Positions 60,640 to 64,000 of a DNA stretch of 64,000 nucleotides are shown here, one piece after another. The stretch lies in the NCBI GenBank assembly GCA_000697055.1, contig JNDT01001554.1:1-64000 (forward strand), written 5' to 3'. A program made the translations under genes and the position numbers. The DNA comes from Saksenaea vasiformis B4078 (taxonomy: Eukaryota; Mucoromycota; Mucoromycetes; Mucorales; Saksenaeaceae). Each line of letters opens with the position of its first letter. Position 1 is the first letter of the stretch. Below the pieces are notes generated by a model. The model saw only the letters and a program-made list of their open reading frames with translations, did no database searches and had not been told where the DNA came from.

Positions 60640-61395
60640 TTACTGTTCACCAGCAGTCTTCTTTTCTTCCAGACGCTGCTTGCGACGTTCGCGCATAGCC
60701 TTGTTCTTGGCACGGAGAGCATCGGCTTGCTCGTTGAGGGTCTTAAGTCTGAGCTTCTCAGCCTTAGCCTTGTGGATATATTCCATCAACACTCTCTTGT
60801 TCTTGAAGCCATTACCCTTAGACTTGAGGTAAAGGGTATGGTAAAGATGCTTGTCGATCTTGCCAGCCTCACGGTACTTGCGGAGAAGACGACGAAGAAC
60901 ACGCATACGGCGCATCCACAGAACTTGGCGAGACATACGGGCATCGGCAGTACCCTTTCGCTTACCGTGACCCATATGACGACCAAGACGCTTGGCCGCA
61001 TTGCGTTCACGGACACGGAAACGCGAATGGCTGATCTGGGGCTTGCGAATAATCAAACCATCCTTGACGAGCTTACGGATGTTGGCACCTAAAAAAACAG
61101 AAAGCAAAAAGTGTTACTAATAACAATATAAATAAAATAATAACTGCTACTACTTACGGGAGTTTGCGTTGGAAATTTCATTTGCTTCATTGGGGTCTAA
61201 CCAGACTTTGCGTTGACCACAGCCAAGGACATCAGCAGCAAGACGTTTTTGAATAGACAAATTCACCCTATATTCGAGTTGATATTTAGACTTCCTTGAT
61301 CATAAAAATGGGAAAAGAAAAAAAAAAGATTTTTTTCTTTTCCTGGCCTGCAGGTCCGGGCCGAGCCAATTCGGTCAATGAAAATAAACTTACAT
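60640..61395 (-). CDS. RPL19: Ribosomal protein eL19 (start codon split by an intron)
   Basis: Large cytosolic ribosomal subunit protein. Exons give [97 protein letters not shown] and so on to EEKKTAGEQ, stop TAA at 60640-60642; about 190 residues, as in other eukaryotes. The initiation codon appears to be interrupted: A and T at 61395 and 61394, then a GTAAGT donor (intron 61268-61393, ending TATAG), and the G at 61267, so the spliced mRNA reads ATGGTGAAT. A second intron (GTAAGT donor near 61156) lies after residue 37. Introns are rich and long for this locus, as is common in ribosomal protein genes. Confidence in the gene is very high; the split start is well supported by the splice signals. 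Confidence 0.95.
61268..61393 (-). other. Intron within the RPL19 start codon
   Basis: Donor GTAAGT at 61393-61388, acceptor TATAG ending at 61268. Splicing joins AT (61395-61394) to G (61267) to restore ATG. Without splicing the first frame would read ATGTAA. Confidence 0.85.
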
Positions 61396-61796
61396 TTTGC
61401 GAAAACTCGAAAAAGAGAAGGTTTGACTTGGGCCGGTCCAAATGACGTTTGTAAAAAGCTCGTCATGACAAGATTCAATCATTTCATTGGCCCATAGCCC
61501 ACAAAATCCGCAAGTTACAAACACCGCCACTGTTTTCATTAAGATAAATCGGATGCATCCATCCATCCATTTGATTGGCTCATCCACTTCTCGTGGACTG
61601 AGTGTGAGAATGAGAGTGTGTGTGTGTTTTTTTAAAAGAGGAAGGGGTTTGTACAGTTTGAAACGTAATAGGGGGAGAGGGGAATGTAAGATCAATGAAA
61701 CGTGTGTACGCGCATGTACGAAAGAATAGGCGAAGAAAAGAGTAGGGAACGGGTAAAGCAATGATGTGCAAGTCAAAAAAGAAAAGGGAAATAAGA
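61396..61796. other. Intergenic between RPL19 and the LRR gene
   Basis: Promoter of RPL19, which runs leftwards. A short TG run (about 61612-61628) occurs. No ORF with support. Confidence 0.4.
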
Positions 61797-63028
61797 CTAT
61801 GAGAAGAATGTATCACAACAGCGAAGGGAACAAAATCGATAAAGAACAGGGATATTACGAGTACCGAAAACTTCACACCATACGGTCTCCTCTACGCTGG
61901 GGACATAAAACACGCCGTAACAATGATAACACATATTCATTGGTGAGACTGCCCCTAGTCGTGCTCTGATGTCGCAAGGAATATCCGCAGACCTATGCGC
62001 GTGCAAAAGGCCATCCGCTGCCAACACCTGTCGACTCGAGAGCTCTACAAGACTAGGCACAGAACGGGAAACGTGCCGTGTGCGTGGAGGTAGTGATGAT
62101 GATGATGATGAAGAAGAAGAAGGAATAGGCAGGTAAGGATTAGGGCACAACGACAGGGTGGTCAACTTGGGCATACGCAGTAGCTCGGCAGGTAGAAATT
62201 TCTGTACCACATTAGAAGACGAAGTACCAAAAAATAAGGCCATTTTTTTTGCTTTACCAGTAAATTGTTCCCAAGCGATAGCTCCTCCAGATTCTGAAGC
62301 AATGCAATTTCCGGAGGAAGTGTCGTCAACTGATTATTCCCTAACGAGCCCAAAGGTTAAAAAAAGAAAACAGGACTACGGTCATAGGATGAGCTTACTT
62401 AGACTGAGCACGGTAAGGTTTTTCAGTTTAAACAAATGATGATTGAGACGAGTCAGAGCATTTGCGTAAAGAAATACTTCAAGAGACGCTGTTCGTATCG
62501 TATTCGTATCCTTCCGCAAAACTGTCATGTACTGCAGCTCACTTATCTCATCTGGTATTTCTGTAAGGCCTAGGTGACTGGCAAAAGAGCCGTTAAAAAA
62601 ATGTGTCGAACGAACCTTTACAGGTTGCTCTTTTCCTTTCCCTCTCCTTACCCAAGATCAACTCGCTCAGACCCATTGTCAATTACTTCGTCTATTGTTC
62701 GACGGGCCCGTTCAGCGGGGGTTTCTTCGTAGTCCACACGACGTCGTATTAGCTCTCGCGGATCGCTCCATGTCACGGAATCCATACGACTACGTTTTCG
62801 TTCATCCCCAGTATTCTTCCGAGTGGGTGATGGGAACCGCTGATGAAGATTTTGGGGAAGATAATCTTCGTCCTCCGATGTGTCTGTATCGAGCCATTCC
62901 ACATCATGTGTCTTGATGGTGGGTGAAGCAATGTCCTCTGTAGTCGTCGGCTTGGAAACAGTCTCGTCTGTGGCGTCCTGTGAAGACTGGGGGGTCAAAA
63001 GCCCGTACGTGGTATTTTCTGTACTCAT
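61797..63028 (-). CDS. Leucine-rich repeat protein with C-terminal Cys-rich motif
   Basis: Starts at ATG 63026-63028 (MSTENTTYGLLTPQSSQD), with a long acidic/Arg-rich N-terminal part (DVEWLDTDTSEDEDYLPQ; KRSRMDSVTWSDPRELIRRR). Spliced exons then give LRRs (LGLTEIPDEISELQYMTVL, HLFKLKNLTVLSLNHNQLTT, LPPEIALLQNLEELSLGNN, LLRMPKLTTLSLCPNPYLPI), a poly-Ser run, and a C-terminal Cys-rich patch (CYHCYGVFYV ... FCSLRCCDTF) that may bind zinc. Stop at 61797-61799. The LRRs are of the leucine-repeat scaffold type seen in cytosolic regulators. Function unknown; the Cys-rich tail is conserved in some fungal LRR proteins. Confidence 0.7.
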
Positions 63029-63652
63029 GGAAAGAGGGTATCTACACACAAAAGTTTCTCATGAAAAAAAGGTCGAGAAGCCCTGTGAAACTATCCTGGC
63101 GAATTAAAATCCCGACGTACAGGAGTGAGTGAGCGAGTATACAAATTCAGTCATGCAACACGAGAGAAACCATCTCCAAATTTCATCTTTTGAATCTGGC
63201 GTCGCCCTTGTTTAAAATCCTTGTCACTAAGTATGATAAAAAAAAAACATCCGATAGCTTCCGCCAAAAAAAAAAAAGGAAAGAAAAAACGACAGCGGCT
63301 TTTCCAACCCGCTTTGCAGTCTGCAGTATGTTCCTCAAAAAGCTGAGGGGAGCTGACTCAGTCATCGGCAAAAAATTTACTCCGCATTTGTAATGTCAAT
63401 TTTCGTGCTACTTTATGCGCATCGTTCCACCTTGAATCAATGTTGAAACTCTCTATCTTCCTTCAACAGCATACCGCGACACGCGCTCTGACACAAAGAA
63501 ATGTAGCGAAACAATCGCCGAGACATCTTTGATGTGTTGCTTACAAAGCATGTGAATAGCTTCACCTTGTCTTCTAGGGATATCAATTGTTGTTATACAG
63601 GTTACCTTCTTGTTTACAAAGTATCAACCCGTCCAGTTTTTATCATCTCGAT
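63029..63652. other. Intergenic upstream of the LRR gene
   Basis: No gene is supported in 620 bp. It holds A-runs (63237-63250) and short open frames on both strands. Contains the LRR gene promoter. Confidence 0.4.
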
Positions 63653-63990
63653 TTAGTCCAGTTGAAAAGAGGTTCGGAGGGTCGAATGAGAAAATGTTTC
63701 ACGCTCTCGAGACATTGATGTAGAGGAAAATGACATGCGAGGATATGTCTCGTTCGTATTTCTAAGGAAGTCCAGATCATGAAGTCTCCATTGCATGTCT
63801 CGTGCGTATGTTTTATTGATACGGTATGCTGTTCCAGGAATGGACGTAATGGACTGGTGCGTCAAAAGTTCCCTCTCATTAAGGGTAATCTCCTTACGCA
63901 ACCTCTCTTCCAATTTTGTAATCACCGAATTTATCCGTCATTTCGGAAGAGGCACGACCGACTCCTATCTTGTCCAATTGCCCATGAATT
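63653..63990 (-). CDS. 3' end of an unrecognised gene, cut by window edge
   Basis: A minus-strand open exon-like stretch begins near the window edge and ends STLRTSFQLD with a stop at 63653-63655. It reads KLEERLRKEITLNERELLTH, QSITSIPGTAYRINKTYARD and MQWRLHDLDFLRNTNETYPR. It is helical and charged and keeps codon use like the other host genes. The upstream exons lie outside the window and I do not recognise the family. A short intron may lie between 63926 and 63960. Confidence 0.5.
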
Positions 63991-64000
63991 TTTGGCATTG

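Overview
This window is nuclear DNA of a fungus, most likely an early-diverging mould of the Mucoromycota (Mucorales-like). The host genes are split by many short introns (about 45-70 nt, GTA/GTAAG donors, CTAA-type branch sites). They encode a chitin deacetylase, a chitosan/chitin precursor enzyme (Gfa1), Atg13, Npr2, a Reg1-type PP1 regulator and a MGxxxS-type methyltransferase of a kind expanded in Mucorales. The genus cannot be told from the sequence. Layout: (1) 1-4.9 kb is a mobile-element cluster. It holds a decayed Fanzor (eukaryotic TnpB-like, OMEGA-type RNA-guided nuclease) on the + strand, a broken Tc1/mariner-type transposase facing it on the - strand, and beside them a second Tc1/mariner element with clean 59-61 bp terminal inverted repeats and TA target duplication. 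(2) 5.2-9.4 kb: RBM25/Snu71-type splicing factor and a HEAT-repeat protein resembling DNAAF5/HEATR2. (3) 10-15 kb: two tandem paralogous allantoate-permease-family MFS transporters. (4) 15-18.5 kb: no recognisable gene. (5) 18.5-31.1 kb: SAM methyltransferase, ATG13, GFA1, chitin deacetylase, NPR2. (6) 31-38 kb: a gene-poor graveyard with a palindrome cluster, a degenerate ~38-bp minisatellite, a 174-bp pogo-like MITE, a hAT transposase tail and scattered exon-like fragments. (7) 38-64 kb: a small Cys-rich protein, RPAP1, a hypothetical gene, a MULE transposase relic, a Reg1-like PP1 regulator, mitochondrial CPA2, a Bud14/Tea4-like SH3-RA protein, a HYPK homologue, a Ptc7-type phosphatase, ribosomal eL19 with its start codon split by an intron, an LRR protein and the 3' end of a gene that runs off the window. 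Host genes are strongly biased to the minus strand (about 18 of 20). Functionally the set is mostly housekeeping: mRNA synthesis and splicing (RPAP1, RBM25), translation and N-terminal acetylation (eL19, HYPK), nitrogen/TORC1/autophagy signalling (NPR2, ATG13, permeases, CPA2), cell-wall amino-sugar metabolism (GFA1, CDA) and polarity/phosphatase control (Bud14-like, Reg1-like, PTC7). The most unusual element is the Fanzor relic and its arrangement with the neighbouring DDE transposases.
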